NCBI GenBank assembly: GCA_947475295.1
Contig: CANJLF010000001.1
Location: 124,001-188,000 of the forward strand
DNA: 64,000 nt
From: Fidelibacterota bacterium
Lineage (GTDB): Bacteria; Pseudomonadota; Alphaproteobacteria; Rhodospirillales; Rhodospirillaceae
Direction: 5' to 3'
The notes beneath the pieces were generated by a model that saw only the letters and a program-made list of their open reading frames with translations, was not told the origin of the DNA and searched no databases. Positions 36,103-44,742 of the stretch are shown piece by piece. Position 1 is the stretch's first letter; every line of letters starts with the position of its first letter. The position numbers and the translations under genes were made by a program.

Positions 36103-37197
36103 TTAGTACCCGCGCTTGACGTCGACCACGGAATACATTTTCTCGCCGGCGACATAGCGGCGCATGTTCTCGCGCGTCACGATCCAGCCGCGCTCATTCT
36201 TCAGCTCCGACGTGCCCGCTGCATGCGGCGTGATGATAACATTCGCAATATCCCAGAGGGGATGGCCCTTGGGCAGCGGCTCGGGGTCTGTTACGTCGAG
36301 GCCCGCGCCGGCGATTTTGCCGGATGTCAGCGCGGCAATCAGGTCATTGGTGACGACACTCTCGCCGCGCCCGACATTGATGAAATAAGCCGTGGATTTC
36401 ATGCGCGCGAACATGGCGGCATCGAACATATGCAGGGTCTGAGGCGTCAGCGGCGTGGCATTCACCACGACATCGGCTTCGCCGATCATGGCCGGCAATT
36501 CGGCGGGCAATCCAATGCGGGCGACAAAGGGCGGGGCCTCGGGCCCGGCAAGGCGCGTGGCGATGACGCGCATGCCGAAGGCGCTCGCGCGCTTGGCGAT
36601 CTCGGTGCCGATGCTGCCAAGGCCCGTGATCAGCATTGTCTTGCCGTCCAGGTCCATGACGTTGCGCATGTTCTGGGCGTCCCAGCGGCCGTCTTCCTGA
36701 TTGGCCAACGCGACATTGATCTGGCGGGTAAGGGCCAGCAAAAGCGCCATGGCATGTTCGGAGACATTGGAGCCGTTCATGCGCTGTACGTTCGTGAACA
36801 GGACGCCGCCGTCGCGGACTTTCGGCGTCAGGCAGGTCTCAATTCCGGCCTGAAGTGAGTGAATCCATTTCAGATTTTTGCCGGTGGCCAGCAGTTGCGC
36901 CTGGCAGAAGCCGAGATAGGCGTCGGCATCTGGAATTTGCGCGAAGGCCTCTTTGGGCGTGCGCACGGCGGCGATGGTCACACCCTTGACGGAGTCTTGA
37001 AGCCAGGCGAGCCGCTCGGCCTTGTCAACCACCACAACAATTTTATGCGGAGGCGTCCAGCCGTTCATCTCGCGCACAGGCGCCGCGCTCTCCTTGAGAC
37101 CCAATGCGGCGGCGACTTGCGCGGGAGTTTCCTCCGCGCCCGCCGGACCGGCCACAGTTGCGCACAATGCGGCGACCAGGATGAGGCGCATATTCAT
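36103..37197 (-). CDS. exported D-2-hydroxyacid dehydrogenase
   Basis: The 364-residue product starts at ATG 37197, overlapping the previous stop (ATGA). A Sec-type signal peptide (MRLILVAALCATVAGPAGAEE) is followed by a complete dehydrogenase: NAD motif GLGSIGTEIAKRASAFGMRV, catalytic Arg in NVGRGESVV, Glu in DVTDPEPLPKGHPLW and His in ITPHAAG. The reaction would be 2-keto acid to D-2-hydroxy acid with NAD(P)H. Export is odd because the cofactor is cytoplasmic and there is no twin-Arg motif. The N-terminus may instead be a membrane anchor. Confidence 0.85.
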   Translation of the reverse strand: MNMRLILVAALCATVAGPAGAEETPAQVAAALGLKESAAPVREMNGWTPPHKIVVVVDKAERLAWLQDSVKGVTIAAVRTPKEAFAQIPDADAYLGFCQAQLLATGKNLKWIHSLQAGIETCLTPKVRDGGVLFTNVQRMNGSNVSEHAMALLLALTRQINVALANQEDGRWDAQNMRNVMDLDGKTMLITGLGSIGTEIAKRASAFGMRVIATRLAGPEAPPFVARIGLPAELPAMIGEADVVVNATPLTPQTLHMFDAAMFARMKSTAYFINVGRGESVVTNDLIAALTSGKIAGAGLDVTDPEPLPKGHPLWDIANVIITPHAAGTSELKNERGWIVTRENMRRYVAGEKMYSVVDVKRGY

Positions 37198-37391
37198 TTT
37201 TCGTCCTCGTACATCAGGCTGCGCATGGCGCGCACAATTTGCTCGCGCATCTTGGGGTCGTCCATGGCGTTCGACAGGCGCTCGCGAATCCTCGCGACGT
37301 TGCGCGCGGCGCGCTTTTCGTCGGCGGCGTCGGCCGTGATGCGCGGTGCGGTCTTTTTCGTGCCGCCGTCTTTGCCACTCCTCTTCGTCAC
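37194..37391 (-). CDS. small basic hypothetical protein
   Basis: The 65-residue polar protein has a Lys/Arg/Thr-rich N-terminus (TKRSGKDGGTKKTAPRITA) and a helical C-terminal half (AARNVARIRERLSNAMDDPKMREQIVRAMRSLMYEDE). It has no membrane segment. It is translationally coupled to the dehydrogenase gene (4-nt overlap), so the two are coexpressed. I know no family. Confidence 0.6.
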   Translation of the reverse strand: MTKRSGKDGGTKKTAPRITADAADEKRAARNVARIRERLSNAMDDPKMREQIVRAMRSLMYEDEK

Positions 37392-37401
37392 TGATCTTCA
37401 A

Positions 37402-37671
37402 TCACGCATCGGGCCAGTCGCCGGGTTCCGGGTCAGCCAAGGGTTCGTTGTAAGGACCGCGATAGGGTTTCACGGAGGCCACCAGCAGACAGAAAACCGA
37501 ATGACTGACGGCGAAACACAACAGCACCGGCCACGGCGGAAGGCCGTGGAAAAACAGCACCGCCAGAACCGTCAGCACAAAGAACACCGCGACGGTCATC
37601 CATATGATGACGCGCCGGGCGTTCATGGTGCTGCCCCGAAGGGATGCGCGCGGTTTGGTCCAAGGAGACAT
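37402..37671 (-). CDS. small two-helix membrane protein
   Basis: The 89-residue product from ATG 37671 has a basic N-terminus (KPRASLRGSTMNARR) and two hydrophobic helices (VIIWMTVAVFFVLTVLAVLFF and WPVLLCFAVSHSVFCLLVASV). A polar tail follows (KPYRGPYNEPLADPEPGDWPDA). It is probably first in a leftward group with the 65-aa protein and the dehydrogenase (10-nt gap). Function is unknown. Confidence 0.6.
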   Translation of the reverse strand: MSPWTKPRASLRGSTMNARRVIIWMTVAVFFVLTVLAVLFFHGLPPWPVLLCFAVSHSVFCLLVASVKPYRGPYNEPLADPEPGDWPDA

Positions 37672-37750
37672 CAGCAACTCTACCCCGTCCTTGCGGCCCG
37701 CACGAGACGTTTAGTAATCCGCTGATTTTATAGCGGAATTCTCGCCATTC

Positions 37751-39010
37751 TCAGGTTTCGTTGGGATCGCGGATGGTCAGCGTGAAGCCGGCGGCGCGAA
37801 TTCGGTCCATGACTTGCTGGGCATGGGCGCTGTCGCGGGTCTCAATCGTGATACCTAGCCGCGCGGCATTGGCCGAGAGATCCAAGGCGAAGCGGCCGTG
37901 GGAGATCTCCAGCACGTTAGCGCCCAGCTCGGCGCAGATGCCGGCAATGGCGTGCAGCGAGCCCGGACGGTCGGGCATTTCGATGGACAGCGTCAGCACC
38001 TGGCCGACGCGCACGAGATCACGCATCAAGACCGACGACAGCATGCGCGCGTCGATATTGCCGCCCGACAGAACCAATCCGACTTTGCGGCCTTTGAACT
38101 TGTCCGGATATTCGAGCAGCACGGCAAGCGGCGCGGCGCCCGCACCTTCGGCCACGGTCTTGACCATGGTGGCGTAGATGCTGATGCCACGTTCGATGTT
38201 GGTCTCGGACACCGTGAGAGTTTCTTTCACCAACGCCTTAACGATCGGGATCGACAGCGTGCCGACATCGCGCACGGCAATGCCTTCGGCCACGGTGGCG
38301 CCCGTGCAGGGGCGGTTGCCGCGCGTCAGCGCGTTGATCATGGAGGGATACAACTCCGGCTCGACGCCGATCACTTCGATGCTGGGTTTGATGTCCTTGG
38401 CCGCAAGCGCGATGCCGGCGATCAGGCCGCCGCCGCCCACGGGCACGATGATGACGTCGAGGTCGGGTACGGCCTCCAGCATTTCATAGCCGATGACGCC
38501 CTGACCCGAGATGACTTCGGCGTCGTCGTAGGGATGGATCAGCGTCAGGCCGCGTTCCTTGGCCATGCGCTGCGCGGCGGCGGAGGCCTCGGTGAAGTTC
38601 TCGCCTTCGAGCACGACATTCCCGCCGTAGTCGCTGGTCTTGCGGGTCTTATTGAATGGCGTGCCCTTGGGCATGACGATGGTCGCCGGGATGCCAAGCC
38701 GCTTGGCATGGAAGGCAACGCCTTGCGCATGATTGCCGGCCGACATGGCGATGACGCCGGCCTTCTTCTGTGCGTCGGTGAGCGTGGTCAGCTTGGCGAT
38801 GGCGCCGCGCGCCTTGAAGGCGCCGGTGTGCTGCATGTTCTCGTATTTAACAAAAACCTCGCAGCCCAGCAGTTGCGACAGGGCCGGACGGTTGAGGGTG
38901 GGCGTGACGATGATCTGGCCTTTGGTACGTTCGCGGGTGGTGCGCACCATTGAAGCGTCAAGTTTTGGGGCGGCATCAAGTTCTTTAGTCTCTGAAGATG
39001 TGGAAGTCAT
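37751..39010 (-). CDS. ilvA: threonine ammonia-lyase
   Basis: The 419-residue PLP enzyme has the Schiff-base Lys in HTGAFKARGA, SAGNHAQGVAFHAKRLG and the phosphate-binding loop VPVGGGGLIAGIALA. A single C-terminal ACT-like domain (LSIEMPDRPGSLHAIAGICAELGANVLEISHGRF) follows. One ACT domain and this length match the short group usually annotated threonine ammonia-lyase, distinct from the two-ACT biosynthetic IlvA. It deaminates threonine to 2-oxobutanoate. A 166-nt gap separates it from the upstream FkbM gene, so it likely has its own promoter. Confidence 0.9.
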   Translation of the reverse strand: MTSTSSETKELDAAPKLDASMVRTTRERTKGQIIVTPTLNRPALSQLLGCEVFVKYENMQHTGAFKARGAIAKLTTLTDAQKKAGVIAMSAGNHAQGVAFHAKRLGIPATIVMPKGTPFNKTRKTSDYGGNVVLEGENFTEASAAAQRMAKERGLTLIHPYDDAEVISGQGVIGYEMLEAVPDLDVIIVPVGGGGLIAGIALAAKDIKPSIEVIGVEPELYPSMINALTRGNRPCTGATVAEGIAVRDVGTLSIPIVKALVKETLTVSETNIERGISIYATMVKTVAEGAGAAPLAVLLEYPDKFKGRKVGLVLSGGNIDARMLSSVLMRDLVRVGQVLTLSIEMPDRPGSLHAIAGICAELGANVLEISHGRFALDLSANAARLGITIETRDSAHAQQVMDRIRAAGFTLTIRDPNET

Positions 39011-39176
39011 GGCAGTCGGATCCTAGTAAGAATGGCAGACGATAAACGACGTAAGGCGTCCCGGTCTCTTTAAAGAGCCGGGGGCGTAATTCGTCCGCTG
39101 ATGATCCGATGCGTCATGTCCGCTGCATATCAGGTTCGGCCGCTTCCGACAAGCCGAGAGGCAAAAACACGAAAGG

Positions 39177-39935
39177 TTACCGAGGCTTAAAGATGAAGTT
39201 GTTAATGTAACCTTGCCGATCCTTGAAGGCCGCCCGGTTCTTTGCGGGATCGAACTCCGAGATCGGCCGCAAGCTGCCGTCGCGCAGGAAGAAGGCGTCC
39301 ATACCGAAGGCTTGCACACTTGCCAGGCATTGCTCGATGCTTTGGCCGGTGTGTTGTTCTTCCAATTCCACCTGCATCACGGGACGTTCGCGCATGATGG
39401 TCTCGCGCGCGCCGGCCAGCACGGCGGGCTCATAACCCTCGACGTCGATCTTGATGAAGCCGACGTTGTTAAAGCCGTAGGAGTCCAACGTGCGCTGGGC
39501 GACGCGGACAACCCCGGCGCCGTCGTTGCGCTTGCGCGGATTCAGAGATGCCGTCTGGTTGGAAAAGCCACCGCTGGTCAAGGGCACGATCAATTCCGCC
39601 GTGCCGACGCGGTCCGACAGCGCCACCTGATGAGCCACGACATTGCGCGGCAGCGTGCGGGTGAGGATGCGGTAAATTTTCGGGTTGGGTTCGAAGGCCT
39701 CGACACTCTGGCAGACGCGCGCCAGCAGATGACTGTAGACGCCCTTGTTGGCGCCGATGTCGACGGCCGTGCGGTCGCGTGGCACAATCTGCGGCAGGAA
39801 TTTAAGCTCGGCTTCGCCCTTGCGCAGATGCTTGCGGATCAGCCGCCACATATAAAGCCGCGGCGGGATCAGCGTGTACTTCAGGCGCTCCTCGAACGTA
39901 TAGGGCGGCGTCCAGTTGGCGGGCAAGTCGGTCAC
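39177..39935 (-). CDS. FkbM family methyltransferase
   Basis: The 252-residue product from GTG 39935 has the SAM-binding motif TAVDIGANKGVYSHLLA, EAFEPNPKIY and the FkbM block VGFIKIDVEGYEPAVLAGARETI with VQVELEEQHTG. FkbM enzymes O-methylate sugars or polyketides. The start overlaps the stop of a 44-residue membrane peptide by 4 nt. It belongs to the 39-42 kb cluster with another FkbM-like protein and a glycosyltransferase-like protein, pointing to glycan modification. Confidence 0.9.
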   Translation of the reverse strand: MTDLPANWTPPYTFEERLKYTLIPPRLYMWRLIRKHLRKGEAELKFLPQIVPRDRTAVDIGANKGVYSHLLARVCQSVEAFEPNPKIYRILTRTLPRNVVAHQVALSDRVGTAELIVPLTSGGFSNQTASLNPRKRNDGAGVVRVAQRTLDSYGFNNVGFIKIDVEGYEPAVLAGARETIMRERPVMQVELEEQHTGQSIEQCLASVQAFGMDAFFLRDGSLRPISEFDPAKNRAAFKDRQGYINNFIFKPR

Positions 39936-40066
39936 GGCTTGACCTGCATTAGGATATCGCGCGGCGAGAATACTTCCTCGCGCGCGGTATGCTCCGCCGG
40001 CACGGCCAGGATGACGCCTCCCAGCACCACAAGCGCGATTAGAAAATAAAGCAGGATCGTCGGCAT
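39932..40066 (-). CDS. 44-residue single-pass membrane peptide
   Basis: An ATG at 40066 opens a short frame ending at TGA 39932-39934 that overlaps the FkbM GTG (GTGA). The peptide has one helix (TILLYFLIALVVLGGVILAVPA) and a charged tail (EHTAREEVFSPRDILMQVKP). The overlap with the next gene and the clear membrane profile support real coding. No family is known to me. Confidence 0.55.
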   Translation of the reverse strand: MPTILLYFLIALVVLGGVILAVPAEHTAREEVFSPRDILMQVKP

Positions 40067-40111
40067 GCCACGGTCATAGTCCGCCCGATTGCTGCGCGCA
40101 AGGGTGGCGCG

Positions 40112-41158
40112 TCATGCGGCAGGCTTATGGGCGAGCATGTCTGATAGCACCCTGAGAGCAGTGGGTTTGGGCGCGTAATGCTCAAGGGCCCAGGCCCGGC
40201 CTGCGTCGGCGATGGCGGCCCATTCGCTCTCCCGGTCCATGAGCGCGGTGACCGAGCCGGCGATGTCGTCGAGGTCGATGGGCACATAATGCGTCCAGGG
40301 CTCGGGCCTGACCGGCAGCGCGAAGCCGTATTTGTCGAAATCCAAATGAACCGTGAGGCATCCGGCGGCGAAGGATTCCCATAGGCGGAAACTGTCCCAG
40401 CGTAATACCAGTGCCACGGCGTCGAGACGGGCAAAGCTATGAGCCTCCGCGACGCGCGGATCGTTTTTGGAAAACCACGGATTTTGCGTGATCGGGCTAT
40501 AGAAGTCGCCGCCGTAGGCCAGGCAGACGGTGCTGTTCAACAGCGCTTTGAGATAGGCGTCTGGCGCGTACTGCGTTTCATCAAGGAGCATGTGGCGCTG
40601 AAGCGCGGGAATATATGTGATGTCGAGCAAAGCGCGCAGGCTCTGATGCAGCGTGGCGCGGAAATTGCGCAAGGCCACGCGGCGGCGGTCCTTAAAGGCG
40701 GGGCGACTCTGCGTCGCGGCAATCAGACCGTTGCTCAATCCGAAGGCAATGGGCCTGCGCGTACCGCCCTTCGCCGCAAAAGTATTTTCATGGGCTGCGA
40801 ACAGCAGATGTTCATCGGGGATACGGCTGAAGGTGGCGGTGTCGCTTTGGTTGAGATAGGCGAGTCGGCCGCCGGCAATGCCGTCAAAGGGCGCGAACTG
40901 ATTGGTGTGGGTAATGTCCACAATATAGCCGGCGAACCCGGCAAAGGGCTGCGAGACCAGGGGCGCAAGATCGACATCCTTGAGCGGCATGGAGACCGGG
41001 CGTGAAGTGATCTTCGCGGTGCTGAGCTTCACAGGAATGCCGAGCTCTATAAGTCCTTCAGCGAGACAGCCGGCGTTGTGGGTCAACGGCCCGCCCGGTG
41101 CGTGGACGTACACGGCTTTGGCAAAGGCCTTGCGCAACGTGTCTTCGTCCATGGTCAT
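40112..41158 (-). CDS. glycosyltransferase-like protein
   Basis: The 348-residue product starts with VYVHAPGGPLTHNAGCLAEGLIELGIPV, a GT-B-like first strand. It has a C-terminal block SFRLWESFAAGCLTVHLDFDKYGFALPV with a following HYVPIDLDDIAGSVTALMD, which resembles the nucleotide-sugar side of GT1/GT4 or exostosin-type enzymes. No firm family can be given. Its start overlaps the upstream methyltransferase stop (ATGA), so the pair is cotranslated. Confidence 0.6.
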   Translation of the reverse strand: MTMDEDTLRKAFAKAVYVHAPGGPLTHNAGCLAEGLIELGIPVKLSTAKITSRPVSMPLKDVDLAPLVSQPFAGFAGYIVDITHTNQFAPFDGIAGGRLAYLNQSDTATFSRIPDEHLLFAAHENTFAAKGGTRRPIAFGLSNGLIAATQSRPAFKDRRRVALRNFRATLHQSLRALLDITYIPALQRHMLLDETQYAPDAYLKALLNSTVCLAYGGDFYSPITQNPWFSKNDPRVAEAHSFARLDAVALVLRWDSFRLWESFAAGCLTVHLDFDKYGFALPVRPEPWTHYVPIDLDDIAGSVTALMDRESEWAAIADAGRAWALEHYAPKPTALRVLSDMLAHKPAA

Positions 41159-42180
41159 GGCGCAAGCACTACATTGCGGTAGCCGCCGTGGTCGAAGACG
41201 CGGGTGACGGCATAGCGCCGCGCGGCGAACCAGGCTTCGACGGCTGCGTGGGACGCGGGCGTGGTTTCGATCATGACCACGGGCCGCGAGGCTTCGATGA
41301 CCGGGGCAGCGCCTTTGAGCAGGCTTTCCTCGCCGCCGTCGACATCGACTTTCAGAAAATCGACCGGGCCTTGCACGAGATCCGCCAAGGGCTGCATGGG
41401 AACTTTAGCGCCGGCGAAGGTGACTTCTCCCCCGCCCGCGCCGACGAAAGCGTTGTGAATGGTCACCGCCGGGCGCGCGGGCGCGCTGTTATAGGACACC
41501 GTGTGTTCGATGAACGGCAGATTGGCCGGATCGGCATCGATCAGCGTCAGCGCTTCGGGGCGCAGGGTTTTCAAGAAATAGGCGCTGTGATTGCCGAGCA
41601 GCACGCCAACCTCGACCACGCGCTTGATCCGCGTGGGGTCGAGAATCGTGCCGAGAAACTGCAATTCTTCGGCCTCCGTCAACATTCCGATACTATGAAA
41701 TGCGCTGGACTCAATGGCCGCCGCGTTGTGGGTGGTGAGGTCGAAGGCATAGCGCTGCCCGCCCCACTCAAAGCTAACCTTGGGCACGTCGGTCATCAAA
41801 AGGCGCGCAAGCGCCCGGAAATTGTCGAGATTGACTGGCGAGGCGATGGTCTTGACCGCCGATAGGGCCAGGAAGGCGTCGCGGTATTCGCGCCGTGAAA
41901 GGTGAGCAAGGCCCAAAAGCCGATAGCCGTCGGCCAAATCGGGGACTAGCGTGATGAGGCGCTGGGCCGATTCGCGCGCGCGTGTTGCGGCGGGATCGCG
42001 CTGATCGGCGATCCAGGCGGCTTGCGCATGGGCCAGCAACAGTTCGACGTCTTCGGTGTTGCGCTGCAGCGGCCCAGCGACAACGTCGCCCAAACGTCTT
42101 AGGAAATCCCGGCCATTGGCCCCCTTGCGGTGTTCAGCCAACAGCTGGGCTTTGGTTTCAAAGGTGTCCGGGCCACTCAT
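41155..42180 (-). CDS. FkbM-type SAM methyltransferase with helical N-terminal domain
   Basis: The 341-residue product has a helical N-terminal half with TPR-like features (ARESAQRLITLVPDLADGYRLLGLAHLSRREYRDAFLALSAV). The C-terminal SAM-binding fold has VVEVGVLLGNHSAYFLKTL, LTLIDADPANLPFIEHTV and the FkbM-like VDFLKVDVDGGEESLLKGAAPVIEASRPVVMIE. The substrate is likely a sugar hydroxyl. It is the first gene of the leftward cluster 42180 to 39177. Confidence 0.8.
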   Translation of the reverse strand: MSGPDTFETKAQLLAEHRKGANGRDFLRRLGDVVAGPLQRNTEDVELLLAHAQAAWIADQRDPAATRARESAQRLITLVPDLADGYRLLGLAHLSRREYRDAFLALSAVKTIASPVNLDNFRALARLLMTDVPKVSFEWGGQRYAFDLTTHNAAAIESSAFHSIGMLTEAEELQFLGTILDPTRIKRVVEVGVLLGNHSAYFLKTLRPEALTLIDADPANLPFIEHTVSYNSAPARPAVTIHNAFVGAGGGEVTFAGAKVPMQPLADLVQGPVDFLKVDVDGGEESLLKGAAPVIEASRPVVMIETTPASHAAVEAWFAARRYAVTRVFDHGGYRNVVLAP

Positions 42181-42265
42181 GGGGGCATCCTAGGTGCCCG
42201 CATGAATTAAATCCATCGGCGCTTACTTGGATTGAGCCGGTTCGGCGTCGTCGGGCTTGGACGCG

Positions 42266-42649
42266 CTATGCCTGGTCTAAGTGATGGGCCGTGTTGGCGG
42301 CTTCCCAATTCTTGCCTTCGAACTTCTTAGGCGTGAGTTCCGATACGTCGATATTGTCCAGGCACCGGGCGTTGACGTCGATTTTATCGGGATCGGAGCG
42401 CGGAACATAAAATGGATGCATACCGCAGCTTGCGCAGAACTGGTGCCGCGCCGTACCGGTATTGAATTGATAGACCGTCAGCTCATCCTGGCCTTTTAGA
42501 AGCTCGAACTGCTCAGGCGGCACAATGAGATGCAAGAACCCTTTCTTGGTGCAGACCGAGCAGTTGCAATCCAAAACCTCGGCCAAATCGGCTTTCACGC
42601 GAAAGCGGACCTTGCCGCAATGACAGCCACCTTCATGTGTGGTGAGCAT
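42266..42649 (-). CDS. GFA family protein (glutathione-dependent formaldehyde-activating-like)
   Basis: I start at ATG 42649, which shares a base with the msrA stop. The 127-residue product has the zinc-binding [26 protein letters not shown] and [18 protein letters not shown], the three Cys blocks of the GFA fold. The original member was proposed to bind glutathione and formaldehyde, but most relatives are uncharacterised. Coupling with msrA suggests an oxidative or thiol-related role. Confidence 0.88.
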   Translation of the reverse strand: MLTTHEGGCHCGKVRFRVKADLAEVLDCNCSVCTKKGFLHLIVPPEQFELLKGQDELTVYQFNTGTARHQFCASCGMHPFYVPRSDPDKIDVNARCLDNIDVSELTPKKFEGKNWEAANTAHHLDQA

Positions 42650-43290
42650 CAGGCCGCCGTAAACGCCGGACAGGCGACGCTGGTGCCGCCGTGGCCGCAA
42701 TAGCCGCCGGGATTCTTGGCCAGATACTGCTGGTGATAGTCCTCGGCGTAGTAGAACGTCGGCGCGGCCATGATCTCGGTGGTGACCGGTCCGTAGCCCT
42801 GTTTGGCCAGGGCTTTTTCGTAAGCCGCCTTTGAAGCTTCCGCCGCGCGCTGTTGGGTGTCTGTGTAAACATAGATGCCCGAACGGTACTGCGTGCCGAC
42901 GTCGCCGCCCTGGCGCATGCCCTGGGTTGGGTCGTGCCCTTCCCAGAACTTTTTCAAAAGCGTCTCATAGCTAACCTTGGCCGGGTCGTAGTGAACCCGC
43001 ACGACCTCGTTGTGGCCGGTCTGTCCGCTGCAGACTTCGCGGTAGGTCGGATTTGGCGTAAGCCCGGCGGCGTAGCCCACTTGGGTGGAGTATACACCGG
43101 GGATTTGCCAGAACAGCTTTTCCGCGCCCCAAAAGCACCCCAGCCCGAACATGGCGGTCGCGAGGCCTTCTGGAAACGGCCCCTTGAGACGGTTGGCGTT
43201 GACGAAATGTTTTTCCGGCACCGGCATGGCGTCGGCGCGCCCGGGCAGGGCGTCTTTGGCATCGGGCATTCTTGATTTGCTGAAGACCAC
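42649..43290 (-). CDS. msrA: peptide-methionine (S)-S-oxide reductase MsrA
   Basis: The 213-residue protein has the catalytic [28 protein letters not shown] with the reactive Cys. It also has the conserved [30 protein letters not shown] and [20 protein letters not shown] with resolving Cys. It reduces methionine-S-sulfoxide in proteins. The N-terminal 35 residues are typical of the longer MsrA form. Confidence 0.96.
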   Translation of the reverse strand: MVFSKSRMPDAKDALPGRADAMPVPEKHFVNANRLKGPFPEGLATAMFGLGCFWGAEKLFWQIPGVYSTQVGYAAGLTPNPTYREVCSGQTGHNEVVRVHYDPAKVSYETLLKKFWEGHDPTQGMRQGGDVGTQYRSGIYVYTDTQQRAAEASKAAYEKALAKQGYGPVTTEIMAAPTFYYAEDYHQQYLAKNPGGYCGHGGTSVACPAFTAA

Positions 43291-43311
43291 GGCGAACTCC
43301 TTCCCGAAGCA

Positions 43312-44742
43312 TTAGAGCGGACTGGACACCGCACTAAGTGGGGGTGCCTCGGGCGTTGCGCCATCCCAGCCGCCGCCTAAAGCCTGGGTCAGGCTGATAA
43401 CCGCGGAAAACCGCGAAAGTCGGCTTTGCACTAGGGACTCCTGCGACGAAAAGGCCGCGTTCTGGGCGTTAAGCACGGTCTGGAAATCCACCGCCCCGGC
43501 GCGGTAGCGCAGCTCGGCGAGATGGTAAGCCCGGTCCGCCTGGGTCGCGGCTTCACTGGCGAGACTGTATTGCTGGCCGTTGTAGTCCACAGCAGAAAGC
43601 GCGTTCTCGACATCGCTGAAGGCGGCGATCACGGCCTGCTGATAATTCTCCGCCACTTCCAGGTAGCGTGCGCGGGCGCCGCGTTCCTGCGCCAACAAGC
43701 GTCCGCCGGCAAACAGCGTTTCCGAAGCTGAACCCGCCAGGCTGTAAAAGAATGTGCCGGCGGTAAAAAGATTAGCCAGCGCGCTGGAGGCCGAGCCGCC
43801 GGAAGCGGTCAGCTGAATGCTAGGCAGGCGCGCGGCGCGGGCAGAGGCGACATCGAAATTGGCGCCCTTCAGGCCTGCCTCTGCACTGCGCAAGTCTGGA
43901 CGGCGCACCAGCAGCGTTGACGGAATACCCGCCGAGACCACCGGCAGCGCCACATCGCTGAGCGCGCGCGCCTGGACCGTGAACCCCTGCGGTGCATGGC
44001 CTAAAAGAATTGCCAAGGCGTTCAAGGACTGCCGCTCGGCCAGACGTAAGGTCGGCAGCGCGGCGCGCTGGCTCGCAAGGGCGGCGCGCTGCTGTGAGAG
44101 TTCCAAATCCGACAGTACGCCGACGCGCCGTTGGGTTTCCAGAAGCTTCAGAATGGCCTCGGCGTTGTTGAGACGATCAGTGGTGATCTGCTGGCGTTCG
44201 CGGGCCGACAATACTTGCAGATACGCAGTGATGACATTGGAGACCAGCGTGATCGTCACGGTCTCGCGGTCGTAAAGGCTGGACTCCAGCCGCTTGTTGG
44301 CCGAGGCCGCGGCGTTGCGGACCTGGCCGAAGAGGTCGAGCTGGTAAGAGGCCTGCAAGTTGCCCTGATAGCCGACGCTGACGGTGTCGGGGCCACCGCC
44401 CGGCACCTGCCGTTGGCTGCGGCTGCCACTGAGTCCGGCAGAGACCGTTGGGAAAAGCGCGCCGCCGGCGGCGGTGGCCGAAGCCTCGGCCTCGAGCACG
44501 CGGGCGGTGGCGGCCTTGAGATTGTGGTTATTCCGGACGGCCTCGGTGATCAGGCTGTTCAACTCCGGACTTTGAAACCGCAGCCACCATAATGGGTCGG
44601 GCAGCGGCGCGCCGGCGTCCACGGGCATGCCTTGCCAAGTGTCGGGCGGGCTCAACGTCGGCGGCGTCATGGAAGCGCAGGCGCCCAGTGTTGCCAGAAC
44701 AAAACCGCAGGCCGACAGATGACCAAGCAAACCGCGCATCAT
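43312..44742 (-). CDS. outer-membrane efflux channel lipoprotein (NodT/OprM family)
   Basis: I start at ATG 44742, overlapping the macB stop (ATGA); the open frame is longer but has no upstream start of equal support. The 476-residue product has a lipoprotein signal ([16 protein letters not shown]). Two repeated outer-membrane efflux domains follow: [44 protein letters not shown] in the first half and [15 protein letters not shown] with [15 protein letters not shown] in the second. It should form the trimeric exit duct for the MacAB-type pump encoded just upstream. Confidence 0.92.
   Translation of the reverse strand: MMRGLLGHLSACGFVLATLGACASMTPPTLSPPDTWQGMPVDAGAPLPDPLWWLRFQSPELNSLITEAVRNNHNLKAATARVLEAEASATAAGGALFPTVSAGLSGSRSQRQVPGGGPDTVSVGYQGNLQASYQLDLFGQVRNAAASANKRLESSLYDRETVTITLVSNVITAYLQVLSARERQQITTDRLNNAEAILKLLETQRRVGVLSDLELSQQRAALASQRAALPTLRLAERQSLNALAILLGHAPQGFTVQARALSDVALPVVSAGIPSTLLVRRPDLRSAEAGLKGANFDVASARAARLPSIQLTASGGSASSALANLFTAGTFFYSLAGSASETLFAGGRLLAQERGARARYLEVAENYQQAVIAAFSDVENALSAVDYNGQQYSLASEAATQADRAYHLAELRYRAGAVDFQTVLNAQNAAFSSQESLVQSRLSRFSAVISLTQALGGGWDGATPEAPPLSAVSSPL

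Noticed and set aside
37717-37741. Short inverted repeat (TCCGCT/AGCGGA) after ilvA
   Set aside because: Stem of six pairs without a T-tract on either strand; too weak to call a terminator.
39058-39082. Palindrome around TCTCTTTAAAGAG between FkbM and ilvA
   Set aside because: A hairpin is possible but there is no T-tract, and no operator family can be named.
42225-42265. Alternative C-terminal tail ([14 protein letters not shown]) just past the GFA gene in another frame
   Set aside because: The GFA protein already has full family length; a one-base shift would be needed and nothing else supports it.
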